A model generated the notes under the pieces. The model made no database searches and was not told the DNA's origin. It saw only the letters and a list, made by a program, of their open reading frames with translations. Below are positions 54,088 to 64,000 of a stretch of DNA of 64,000 nt, piece by piece. The stretch is from Thereva unica (lineage: Eukaryota > Arthropoda > Insecta > Diptera > Therevidae). The stretch is taken from the NCBI GenBank assembly GCA_949987705.1, contig OX465281.1:156874393-156938392 (forward strand). Reading direction: 5' to 3'. Numbering within the stretch: position 1 is the first letter of the stretch; each line of letters opens with the position of its first letter. A program made the position numbers and the translations under genes.

Positions 54088-55817
54088 ATGCCGCGAAGAA
54101 GTCGTCCAAATTTAGGTCGTAGTTCCAGGGATGCAAGAAGAAAACTTTTACGGCTTAATGATGAAAGCCAAGAAGAAGAAGAAATCAGACTGGCTAATAG
54201 AAGAGAAAGTAATTCCTCGAGAAGAAATAGAGAAACGTCTGTTGAACGTGAAATACGTCTTAGACACTTAGTCTTGACCGGGACAGACATAGGTCACAGA
54301 GAGCTAGAGAATCCTCCATTGAACGTGAAGTACGTCTTAGTCTTGACCGAGATAGACATAGGTCACAGAGAGCTAGAGAATCATCCATTGAACGTGAAGT
54401 TCGTCTTAGTCGTAACATGGATAGACATATGTAGATATCAGAGAGCCAGAGAATTGTCTGAACGCAGGTCCATGAGGGCTCTTAATTTGTGGTCAAATAA
54501 AGTTAATTCTGCCATGAATTACGATTCTTCTATTGAATACAAGGATGATCCTGTCGTTTTAATAGGTACAATGTCTGTGGTCTGTGAATATTGCTCTGCT
54601 TTAAAATGGAAGGATGAATCTAAAGGTATGTGTTGTTTACAGGGTAAAGTAAAATTAGAGGAAATTCTTCCTCCACCCGAACCACTACACTCTTTTCTTA
54701 CGGGTGACCATCCTAAATCTAAACAATTCATGCGCAATATACGCCGATATAACAACGCATTTCAAATGACCTCTTTTAAGAGTACGCAGGTTGTTGAGCG
54801 GGGTTTTATGCCTACATTTAAAATTCAGGGGCAAGTATATCATTTAGCAGGGAGCTTGCTACCATATCAACCCGATGATCATAAATTTCTGCAAATTTAT
54901 TTTATCTCTGATCCAGAAACACAAGCATCTACGCGATGTAACAGTGTCGCACAGCCAATTGATAGTGGTTTGGTAAGATCTCTACAAGATATGTTACATT
55001 CCCATAACAGCTACATACAGTCTTTCAAAACTGCTATGGAGAGCGTTCCACTAGGCACACCCGATTTCAATGTCGTTATCCATGCAAATAAAGTGCCTGT
55101 TGGAGAACACAGCGGCCGTTATAATGCCCCATCTACGAGTGAAGTAGCAGTTGTGATAGCTGGAAACAATTTGATAAAAGAGATATTGTGTTGCGTAGCC
55201 GTGATGACAATTTGCAAAAAAAATTTCTGAGTTGCACAGATCTTACGACAGTTTACAGTATCCTTTGATGCTATGTCGGGGAGAAGACGGATATGCCATT
55301 AATGTTTCTCAATTTGATCCGATTAGTGGAGCACCTCTACGTAAAACGGTTTCATGCATGAACTACTATTGCTTCCGTATAATGACAAGACATAACAAAT
55401 TCAACCCTTTACTCAGATTTGGAATGTTAACGAACCAATACTTGGTCGATCAATATGCAAAAATTGAATCAGAGCGATTAGCTTACATCCGTAACAACCA
55501 AACTAAATTGAGAGCAGAAAATTATGTTCATCTCCAGGATGCTTTACAGTCGAATGAACACAGCAGCGACATTGGACAATTGGTTATACTACCTTCATCG
55601 TTCACTGGTGGGCCTAGATATGCATGAAAAATCACAGGACGCAATGACTTATGTCAGACATCACGGTAAACCTGATCTCTTTGTAACTAAAACATGTAAA
55701 CCTAACTGGACAGAAATAAAGGAAAATATCAACACCAATTTAACTCCACAAGATAGATACGATATAGTGAATACAGTGTGCCATTTAAGGGGACTCTTCA
55801 CTGAAATGGCTAAAATC
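54088..55817 (+). pseudogene. Helitron replicase-helicase, N-terminal fragment
   Basis: This is the start of a Helitron rolling-circle transposase. MPRRSRPNLGRSSRD begins an Arg-rich leader, then comes the typical CGxx-like region (CEYCSALKWKDES), then the Helitron_like_N domain (QYPLMLCRGEDGY, RFGMLTNQYLVDQYAKIESERL, LPSSFTGGPRY, DAMTYVRHHGKPDLF). Reading requires three frames: 54088-55230, then 55232-55627, then 55580-55817, plus a shift in the Arg-rich leader around 54260. The fragment ends before the HUH nuclease motif and the helicase, so no active enzyme can be made. Its ends as an element were not found. Confidence 0.85.
54286..54492 (+). repeat. 69-bp tandem repeats in the Helitron leader
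   Basis: GACATAGGTCACAGAGAGC and its relatives begin at 54286, 54355 and 54424, exactly 69 bases (23 codons) apart, so the repeats keep the frame. They encode Arg/Ser/Glu-rich sequence when read in the ancestral frame. Confidence 0.85.
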
Positions 55818-56635
55818 TGAACCGCTAGGCCGATTTAGATGAAATTTTGTGTCCGAATAGTTGTTATCGAGTAAAAAACAAAAGCACAATCAATTGTTGA
55901 AAAAAAAAAAAAAATTTTAAGCAACATTTTTGTTTATAAACATCCGCATTTTCCGCGAGCTCCTTGCACGCGAGTTTTGAATCGATTTTATTTTTGTTAG
56001 TGCCAAAATGTTCAGTAATTAATAATAAACAAAACTGTCAGAGGGAATTTTGATATCTTTTTTTGTTTATTAGCAATCCAAAACAGCCGAAAATCTCGAT
56101 TTTTTCCTTTTTAGCTTTTTCAAAAAAAAAAGCTTATACAGAGGCTCTGTCCGTCTGTCCGTCTGAAGCCTACTTTCATCTCTGAAAGTACTGCCGCTAC
56201 AGACTTGGGCCATATCTCAAAATGTAGCTCTTGGTCAAAAGACCAAAAACTGAGAAAATGGTCTGGAAATTTCGACCAGAAGTATATTTAAACAACAAAA
56301 AAGAGCCTTTAAAGAAAATATTGTGACTAATTTTTGTGTTCTAAGGCTTATAACTTGTTAATTATTCATTTTACCACAAAATAAATAAATTGTAGATTAT
56401 TTAATTCTAAACAAAAAGTGTCCTTGCAAATTTCCGGTAAGATGTGCCGTTTCGGAGATATAGTGGAAAAACCATTTGCATACGTTTTCCAAGATGGCGG
56501 CCAAATGGGTGGGGGGGGGGGTTAGAATCCCGAAAACTCAATCTTAAGCTCACACTGACCCCCCCTACACATCCCAAAAATAAAACCTTGTCCTGCATTT
56601 TTGCAATGTAAAAGTACCATTTCCATGGACTATAA
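55818..56635. other. No gene seen
   Basis: AT-rich sequence with A-runs near 55903 and 56127, a GTCCGTCTGTCCGTCTG run near 56149, and a G9 run at 56513. The text CCGATTTAGATGAAATTTTG near 55829 resembles ends of dispersed fly repeats, but no element border was found. Confidence 0.5.
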
Positions 56636-56713
56636 AGGGCTAGAGAAAGTCCCTCGTCTGTGGGGCTGCGAGTCTGCGAATCCTTCGGCTCACGGTGCAC
56701 GGTAAAAAAAAAA
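56636..56713 (+). repeat. tRNA-derived SINE-like piece, copy 1
   Basis: GGGCTAGAGAAAGTCCC and GGGGCTGCGAGTCTGCGAATCC resemble the A and B boxes of a tRNA and are followed by TTCGGCTCACGGTGC and an A-run. A related copy is at 62563-62648 on the other strand. The B box here is altered (TCTGCGAATCC). Confidence 0.5.
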
Positions 56714-56722
56714 AGTTACATT

Positions 56723-59700
56723 TGTAGTAATTAAAAGACCGCTTTTTAGATTTAGTTGATCTTTATTGTACAAGACTTGATTCTCTACTGACTCTAGGGG
56801 ACTAGCGGACCTTTAGTCTCGCTACTGTTAGCACTAGCACTAACACGTATACTGCTGTATACTGCATCTCCCCCTTTTACTTTAAATGTATCTACCATTT
56901 AATTTACTTACATTTCTTATAAGACTATAATTACTTCGCAACACACTACATTTTGAAAATTCAAATAACTAGTAGGTAACTTAATACTAATGTAATAATT
57001 GTTTTACATGATTATAATTCTAAGTGTACAACAATCCTAAATACATACGAACTATATACTCTACAATTAGCAAAATTCAATTCAATTCTTCAAAGTTCTA
57101 TTTAATTCAACAAATTTCATTCAATTCAATTCAAATCACAAAAGAAACGTACAGCATTAACACTTCACCTCATGAACTTTTCGTGGTCTTAAAACTGACG
57201 AGTTTCTCCGAAGGACTGATCCGTCTTCTCTTTGAATTAGATACGATCTCGGAGATTCGTGTGTTGCCAGCACCTCTCCCTTTTCCCAAATTTTACCACT
57301 CTGTAACCATATTGCTTCATTTTCTCTTAAATTCCTCTTATATTTCGCGCTCCGATTGTAATAGATTCGGTTCCGCGAATTATTTTTTTCTACTACTTTC
57401 AGTTGATCATTGTGTGTCTTAAAAAGTGTTCGAGACGCAGGTAGTAAGCTTCTTTGCTTACGACCCATTAAAATTTCTGCGGGTGACTTATGGGAACCTT
57501 TAATCGGGGTGTTCCGGTACTCTAAGAGTGTGAGCCACAATTCTTGCTTTGCGTCCATACTTTTTCTGATTAAGTTCTTTGCTATACTTACGGACTTCTC
57601 CGCTAGACCATTTGCATGCGGATATCTCGGGCTTGTATTAACAACCTCAATGTCGTGATTCATACAAAACTTCTTGAAATCATATGAACCAAATGGATTG
57701 TTATCTGCTACAATCGTTTTTGGTATACCATGGTATGAAAAGATTTTCTTTAATGATTGTACCACTTCATTAGTAGTTTTATTTCTTAGGGGAGCAATAT
57801 CTAAAAATTTTGAGAGATAGTCGTTCACTACTAAATAATTTTTTTTTTTGTAACTCAAATATGTCAATGCCAATTTTATCAAACGGGATGTTGGGAACTT
57901 CGTGCGGAACATAGGGTTCTTTTGTGTTTGAGTTTCTATATTTCTGGCATATCTCGCACCTCGTTATCAAGTTTTCAATAGCCTCATTTAAACCTGGCCA
58001 ATAGATTAGACTGCGAGCACGCGCTTTAGTCCTCTCTATCCCTTGGTGAGACTGGTGCAGTTGCAGGAGAACTTCTCGCCGCATATTTCGTGGGACTACT
58101 ACTCTATCATTTAAGAAAACTAAATCTTCCTCTAATGTCAGATCGTTTCTTACCTTCCAATAAAATTTCACATTTTCAGGGACCTCACTTATTCTTTTGG
58201 GCCAACCCACTTTTAGATAGTGTACAACAGTTCTTAGCTCAGGATCTAGCGAAGTTTCATTTTTAAAATGCTCTTTTCTTTTATCACTAACATTTAAAGA
58301 ATGCACAACTAAATCAAGGTCTGGGATTTCAGCATTGCAATTATTCCTATCAAAATGCCTCGATAAGAGGTCTGCTATTAGCATCTCAGTACCAGCCAAA
58401 TGCTTTATTGTAATTTCATATTTAAATAAACGAAGTAACATTCTCTGTAGCCGTGGGTTAGCTACTTTGGTTATGTCTTTATTAAATAGTCCCACTATAG
58501 GTTTATGATCTGTAAATAATTCGATTGGTTTCCCATAAATGAAATAGTGGAACTTTGAGCATGAAAACACAATAGCCAGAAGTTCCTTTTCTATTTGTGA
58601 ATATCTGGATTCTGTATCAGATAAACTTCTAGATGCGAACCATACTGGTTTGCCCTCCTGCAACAAACAAGCCCCTAGTCCATACTGCGATGCGTCGCAT
58701 TGGATTGTAACAGGTTTACTCCCGTCAAAACTTTTTAATTGTGGGGCATCCTTAATTAAATTTTTAATTTGGGACAAACATTTCTCATGCCCATCCTCCC
58801 ATCTAAATATTTTATTCTTGTGTAACAACTCTCTTAAAGGTTGCGATACATGAGACAAATTAGGTACAAAATCGCGCACATAATTAATTAGCCCCAAAAT
58901 TCTTTGCAAATCTTTCTTGTCTTTCGGGGAATTTATTTTACCTATTGCCTCAACCCTACCAGGATCACATACAATACCACTTTCTGTTATTTCATGCCCT
59001 AAAAATTTTACTTTAGACTGTTTGAATTGTACTTTGTCTTTATTAAACCTAATGCCTAACTCTTTAGCTCTCTGTATGACCTTTAATAGAACAGCATCGT
59101 GTTCTTCTTCCGATTCTGTAGCAATAAGAATATCATCGAGATAAATGACTATATTTGGGATATCTCTAAAATTTGCTTCATTTAGCATCTGGAACATTTC
59201 CGGAGCTGTCTTAATTCCAAAAGGTAACCTCTTGAAGCAGTAGCACCCAAAAGGTGTGCTGAAAGTACACAATTTGCTTGACATTTCATCAAGTTCTATC
59301 TGCCAGTAACCATCTTTAAGATCGAGTACTGAAAACATAGATTTACCCCCGAGCTTCTCGCTAAGTTCACGAAATGAAGGGATAGGGTAATTCAAAGGCT
59401 TTATCACTTTATTTAGATCCCTTGGATCAAGACACAATCTAATTTTTTTGTTAGATTTTTCAACTATAACTATGTTAGACATCCATTCCACTCCACAGTT
59501 TACTTTCTGAATGACGTTTAACTGCTCTAACCTATCCAATTCCTCCTTCACCGCATTTTTTATCGTCAAAGGTATTCGTCGGGCGGGCTTACATACCGGT
59601 ACCACATTTTCAAAAATTTCAATTTTTACGTTTTGTGCAAATCTTCCTAGTCCATCAAACAAATCTGGATTTTCTTTAATGAAAAATTCTTTAGTCAATG

Positions 59701-61272
59701 CAATTCCTAGCATCTCAACGCGTTTGACAAGGTTAAAATCAGTGCACGATTTTAGTCCCAAAAGGGGCGTTCTTTCACTCTTTGTCACGAAAAATTTTAT
59801 TTGTTTTATATTATTCCTAACGCAACATTCTACTTCAACTGAACCTAAATTGTCAATCTCACTCCCATTATAAGCTAGAATTTTCGTTTCTGGCACTGTT
59901 AACCTTGGCCCTTCCAACTTTTCAAATATATCGTATGGCAACACATTTACATCCGCGCCCGTATCTAATTTTACCTCGATTAACAAATTTTCTATTCTTA
60001 TGCGCTCCATCCACGATTTTGCTTTACTTGTACTACTTCTCACAACATCAATATAAAAATCACCATCATCATCGTCAGTTTTAATCTCACTTACCCGACT
60101 AAATTTGTTTATCGGTCTAAACCTGCATGCCACTGCAAAGTGGTTTCTTCCTTTACAAATGTTACATTGGGCACCGAATGCTGGACATTTCCTTCGTTCA
60201 TGGTTTCTTAAGCAAAATTTACAATCAATGATTACTTCCTGACTTTGATTTGATTTACCTAAATTTTCGTTTTCCCTAAAATTAAAAGAATTATTTCTAA
60301 CACTAGGTCTATTATAATTGTTACTTCCATTATTCCTCTGTGGCTTGCTGACTGCGTGTACCGTAACTCCTTGCTTTCTTTGTAATTGAGCCGCTTGATC
60401 ATTTGTAGATTCCGCTGCACGTGCCCATTGAATCGCCTTAGTGACATCTAAATCCGATGCTTCCAGAAACTTTTTTTGTAGGCTTTTATCACTCGTACCC
60501 GTAACAATTTTATCTCTCAGCATGCGATCCTCCAAAGTTCCGTATCCACAGGTTCTAGCTAATTTTTTTATGTCCACCAAGAAACTATCAAAGGGTTCGC
60601 CATGCTCTTGTATTCGGTTCATAAATAAAAAACTCTGATAAATTTCATTTTTTTTTGGACTGCAGAAATTTTCAAAAGCTTTGGTGACTTTCTCATAATC
60701 TTTTCTCTCTTCTTCCGACAGGCTGAACGTATTAAAAACCTCTACTGCCTCAGGTCCGATAGCATTTAAAAAAACAGCTACTTTTACCGGGTCAGGCTCC
60801 TTGTCTACCTTCGTGGCAGTGCAAAAAATGCAAAAATTCTGCCAAAAAACTCTCCAATTTTCGGCTAGATTTGATCCTCCTAAATTTAGCGTTTCCACTC
60901 TCCTAATATAATCCATCGGGACTACTTTTGTGATGTATCGTATCCCTTTGGGTGGCCTTCCACGTGGTTTCGGCAACTTCTCCTCACTTGGCTTTTTCCG
61001 TGCTATTCCCATTCACTTTAAACTTCACTGCTTTTTTTATACCACATTTGTATAATTCCTGTTTTAAATAACGAAGATTTGATTCAGTTTAGTACCGCGT
61101 TCTTGGCCCTTTTCATTCGACTGCGCCATGTAGTAATTAAAAGACCGCTTTTTAGATTTAGTTGATCTTTATTGTACAAGACTTGATTCTCTACTGACTC
61201 TAGGGGACTAGCGGACCTTTAGTCTCGCTACTGTTAGCACTAGCACTAACACGTATACTGCTGTATACTGCA
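56723..61272 (-). mobile_element. Mag-clade Ty3/gypsy element, nearly intact
   Basis: The 144-bp LTRs at 56723-56866 and 61129-61272 are identical as far as I can see and read TGCAGTATAC...ACTACA on the minus strand. ACATT at 56718-56722 and 61273-61277 is the 5-bp target duplication. The tRNA-Ser primer site (TGGCGCAGTCGAATG, minus strand) ends at 61128. The polypurine tract (TAAAAGGGGGAGA) borders the left LTR. The element is 4.55 kb, a usual size for Mag relatives without env. Confidence 0.93.
57157..61012 (-). CDS. gag-pol: Mag-type Gag-Pol polyprotein, one homopolymer frameshift
   Basis: A single frame of 1077 codons starts at the ATG at 61012 (MGIARKKPSEEK). A possible AT-hook-like GRPPKG lies at residues 18-23. 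The capsid region follows (LNAIGPEAVEVFNTF), then two zinc knuckles (CKFCLRNHERRKC, CNICKGRNHFAVAC), protease (LDTGADVNVLP), RT (IYLDDILIATE), RNase H (QCDASQYGLG, IEKELLAIV, TDHKPIVG) and the integrase zinc motif (HQSHQGIERT ... CEICQKYR). In an A11 run (57839-57849 on the plus strand as T11) the frame slips by one base. The rest of the integrase reads on in the frame of 57157-57912, with D (VVNDYLSKF), D (IVADNNPFG) and E (NGLAEKSV). All catalytic residues seem present. The shift may be a real lesion or a base-count error. Confidence 0.92.
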
Positions 61273-61931
61273 ACATTGAAGTGTAAATTAATACAAAAGG
61301 TGCGGTAAGCCGAATTTTTAACAATAAGACATGTATGTTTAAGTAAAATAATACACCTAATTCTGTTGGGCAAAGTGCATCACATTAGATTTTCCTCCAA
61401 TCCAAAGAAAAATGTTTAGATTCGTTTTATATAGTGTGTACATGTGTGATGTGCTTTTTTTTTCAATTTGACACATTCGAATTATTGGCCTCGATTCCCA
61501 GATCCGGCGGGTTGGAAGTGAGTGCGGATCAATCTCCACTTAATATATTGTCATCCAATCTGAAGTGTTATTCAACAGAAAGAATACCATGAAAAAGCGT
61601 AATTAGTGGCTAGTCTCTAGGCACAACATCCCAGAGACTGGATGACAATATATTAAGTGGAGATTGATCCGCACTCACTTCCAACCCGCCGGATCTGGGA
61701 ATCGAGGCCAATAATTCGAATGTGTCAAATTGAAAAAAAAAAGTACATTACACACGTAAACACTATATAAAACGAATCTAAACACTTTTCTTTGGAGTGG
61801 AGGCAAATCTAATGTGATGCACTTTGCACAACAGAATTAGGTGTATTATTTTACTTAAACATATGCACATGTATTGTTGTTAAAAATTCGGCTTACTGCA
61901 CCTTTTGTATTAATTTACACTTCAGTGTAAC
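61273..61931. repeat. Inverted duplication with 290-bp arms
   Basis: The left arm (61273-61562) and right arm (61633-61931) are inverted copies with roughly 90% or better identity, around a 70-base centre. The centre matches part of the dispersed repeat at 956-1597. The outermost bases ATTGAAGTGTAAATT and AATTTACACTTCAGT pair. The left arm originally continued into the A-run at 56703-56713, because the Mag element inserted at its edge. Confidence 0.9.
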
Positions 61932-62562
61932 TTTTTTTTTATTAAAAAAAAAAAAAATCACGCACGCACTTCACTTTTCTTTAAATGTAGAGCATCTACT
62001 GAAAAACATAGGCACCTGTTTATCCATAGCATATATATGCACGTGCACGCACACAAGTACCCCCACCTCGCAATGAGACCAACACCAATAATTACCCGCC
62101 TAAGCTAAATAAGCCAAATCCGTTCTTAACTAAAACTTTTATTTCACGTTGCATTGATTTAATTATTGTCATAATGCTGTATCCTAGTTTGGCCATGGAG
62201 ATTCATAAGTATTACACTGACCAACGCTATATATAATTAATCTTTAAAAGTTTTTGTTAAAGGCACAACTTAACAAAGTATTTAACAAACACTACAATAT
62301 AATCATCATAGCTTCAAAAAAAGGAAATGAAATGTAAACAATAAAATTCTTTGATTCTTCACCCACGTCATGGTATATTTCTTTATTCAATATAAACAAT
62401 AGTTTTTGAGCTGCAAATAAAAACTATATGCCATAATTTCGTTATCATCGGTTTTTGTTCTGGAAGCAAATTTAGAGACGTGTTCATGTCAAAAATATGT
62501 TTTATATGAAACAAAATCCCCGAAGGAAATTAAAAAAAAAATTATTACATATGACGAAAAAA
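61932..62562. other. No gene seen
   Basis: AT-rich sequence with a T run followed by an A run (61931-61956). The start of the open frame 62497-62886 falls here, but that frame is read through a SINE-like piece in antisense and is not taken as a gene. Confidence 0.5.
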
Positions 62563-62648
62563 AGCACCGCGAGCCGAAGAATCGAACTCGCAGCCCCACA
62601 GAGTCCACAGACGACGGCACTACTCGCTAGCCCTTCGGGCCATGGCCG
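62563..62648 (-). repeat. tRNA-derived SINE-like piece, copy 2
   Basis: On the minus strand GGGCTAGCGAGTAGTGCC fits an A box and GCGAGTTCGATTC a B box (consensus GGTTCGANTCC), followed by TTCGGCTCGCGGTGC and a T-rich tail. It matches 56636-56698 over most of its length, with a 20-base gap. It does not fold as a full tRNA, so a SINE head or tRNA pseudogene is more likely than a tRNA gene. Confidence 0.55.
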
Positions 62649-62935
62649 ATACTATCGGCGGTTGACTAATATGTTAATAAATCATTTCAGAAAGAATAAA
62701 AAGAGAATAAGAAAACACCAGGAGGAATCGTACCCTTGCCCTTTCGCACCCCGATCTTGCGCCTTCCCATTACTCCAAACACTAGCTTGTAGGAAAGTGG
62801 CAATAAACATACTTATTCATGCTTACTTAAAAAGGTACATTCCAATGCTAGATATGTATAAAGTTTCGAAGGAAGTAAACAACTGAATTATGACAACAGA
62901 TTTTCTATTATTTATGCGTGTTTTGTATATTTTAT

Positions 62936-63573
62936 GAAAATTGATAATCACAGGTAAAACGAAGAGTAATGTAATATTGCCATAGATGGTGTTCACTATT
63001 CTTTGTCATAGATGGGGTGCAATTAAAATACATATGTATATCAATTCTTTCAAATTCTTGGCGGGTAATTATTGTATAATTCTTTCAGCAGCATCTACAT
63101 GAAAGATGCGTTAGTTTTTCAAGTTATTTGTTTGAATGTTTCCGCGATTCTTCACAATCTCCACTTAGTATATTGTCATCCAGTCTGAAATGTTATTCAA
63201 CAGAAAGAATACCAAGAAAAAGCATAATTAGTGGCTAGTCTCTAGGCATAACATCCCACTTTTGTTTTGTTATTCTGAAGAGATACATACATACAAATTT
63301 AGTTAATAAAAACGTAAAAATATGCTTTTAAACAAAGTGCTGCAAATTTTTTTTTATATGGGGCAAATCGTTTGTAAAATTTTGGTAAAATATTAAAAAT
63401 TCTGAGAGAAATCACTTCCTTATATTCATGGACTATAAGCACGGTCTTAAATACATCGTTCGTGCAATCAAATTTATAAATTTTCATTCATTTCAGTAAG
63501 CCTTTATATATGCCCTGGTAAAAATTAGATATCTACTTTTCGTTTTAAACCTACCAAATGTTTCGTTTAAATC
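62936..63573. repeat. Dispersed repeat, copy 2
   Basis: It matches 956-1597 from TATATTTTATG to GTTTAAATC, with scattered substitutions and short indels. Its left flank differs from that of copy 1 after the shared TTTTG. Confidence 0.85.
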
Positions 63574-64000
63574 ATACATATTTTTTGTGACAAATCAACA
63601 GCGAAGCACTACCTACATGACTATAAACTAATAAAATGAGCAGCATATAAAATATGCATAAAAACAAATAAATACTTAATATTATTTCCGCGAAATATTT
63701 TAATGATTTTTATAAAGCCGCCGAAGAGCCATAAAAAATCAAGAAAATGATATTTTTGCACTTTTAATTAAGTAAATGTTTATGTTCTCCTGAGTATCAT
63801 TATTAAATAATATAATTTAGTGAGAAATAGAATCAAAACATGTTACACCGAAATAAAAAAAAAATTTTATTTCACAATTTTGCGGTCGGGGATTGAACTT
63901 GGTTCCCCTGGGATAGGACTCCAGCGCCTTACCTCTAGGCTACCGATATATGGACTTTATTAGAAATCTCTTTTTTGTTGTTAAATATACTTCTGGTTGA
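63574..64000. other. AT-rich end of window with a tRNA-like remnant
   Basis: Mostly AT-rich without a gene. On the minus strand, 63886-63951 reads TAGCCTAGAGGTAAGGC ... AAGTTCAATCCCC, resembling A and B boxes of a tRNA. The arms do not pair properly and no clean acceptor stem is present, so it is at most a tRNA-derived remnant. Confidence 0.4.

Noticed and set aside
62563..62648. Functional tRNA gene
   Set aside because: Pol III boxes are present, but no cloverleaf with paired acceptor and anticodon stems could be drawn.
62497..62886. 129-codon open frame
   Set aside because: It runs antisense through a tRNA-like SINE piece and starts in a lysine-rich A-run, so chance is the simplest reading.

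Overview
The window reads as repeat-dense, AT-rich insect DNA, probably heterochromatic and probably from a fly. This rests on env-bearing Ty3/gypsy elements with errantivirus-like LTRs (starting AGTTA, 4-bp target duplications, tRNA-Ser primer sites), on Helentron/Helitron elements of types known in Diptera, on (GTCT)n-bearing mobile ends, and on the absence of any single-copy host gene I can recognise. The species cannot be named from the sequence. Almost everything is transposon, nested to four levels, plus satellite DNA.

Backbone. A roughly 1.9-kb unit is repeated in tandem: unit 1 (635-5690), unit 2 (5691-53478) and unit 3 (from 53479). The units look unrelated in size only because later insertions split them. 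With insertions removed, unit 1 is about 1889 bp and unit 2 about 1899 bp. A BEL/Pao-like element (LTR 306-633, minus strand, tRNA-Tyr primer site) abuts unit 1 on the left.

Unit 1 carries a 2.1-kb insertion with an 8-bp target duplication (956-3068, with two MITEs inside) and a Helentron-like element (4294-5339). Unit 2 carries, first, a CsRn1-clade Ty3/gypsy element (5914-31235, minus strand, target duplication GTAC). That element is split by errantivirus 1 (6985-24701, minus strand). Errantivirus 1 is in turn split by a Helitron in env (7560-9970) and by a 7-kb insertion in pol (about 12320-19295) that contains a higher-order satellite array. Next in unit 2 come a local tandem duplication (30345-32612), a second Helentron copy (33145-35625) with a Helitron inside it (33354-34810), and errantivirus 2 (36340-53276, minus strand, target duplication CATG). 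The gag of errantivirus 2 is split by a plus-strand env-bearing Ty3/gypsy element (42058-52163, target duplication CTTC).

Right end. Unit 3 runs into a broken Helitron replicase N-terminus (54088-55817). Then come a tRNA-derived SINE-like piece, a nearly intact Mag-clade Ty3/gypsy element with identical LTRs (56723-61272), a 0.65-kb inverted duplication (61273-61931), a second SINE-like piece, and a second copy of the repeat at 956-1597 (62936-63573).

Function. Retroelement gag, pol and env genes are the only coding regions. Most carry frameshifts, stops or deletions. The best preserved are the Mag gag-pol, which has one frameshift in an 11-base homopolymer, and the plus-strand pol. Five of the six LTR elements lie on the minus strand, so a flamenco-like piRNA source locus is an attractive but untested reading.
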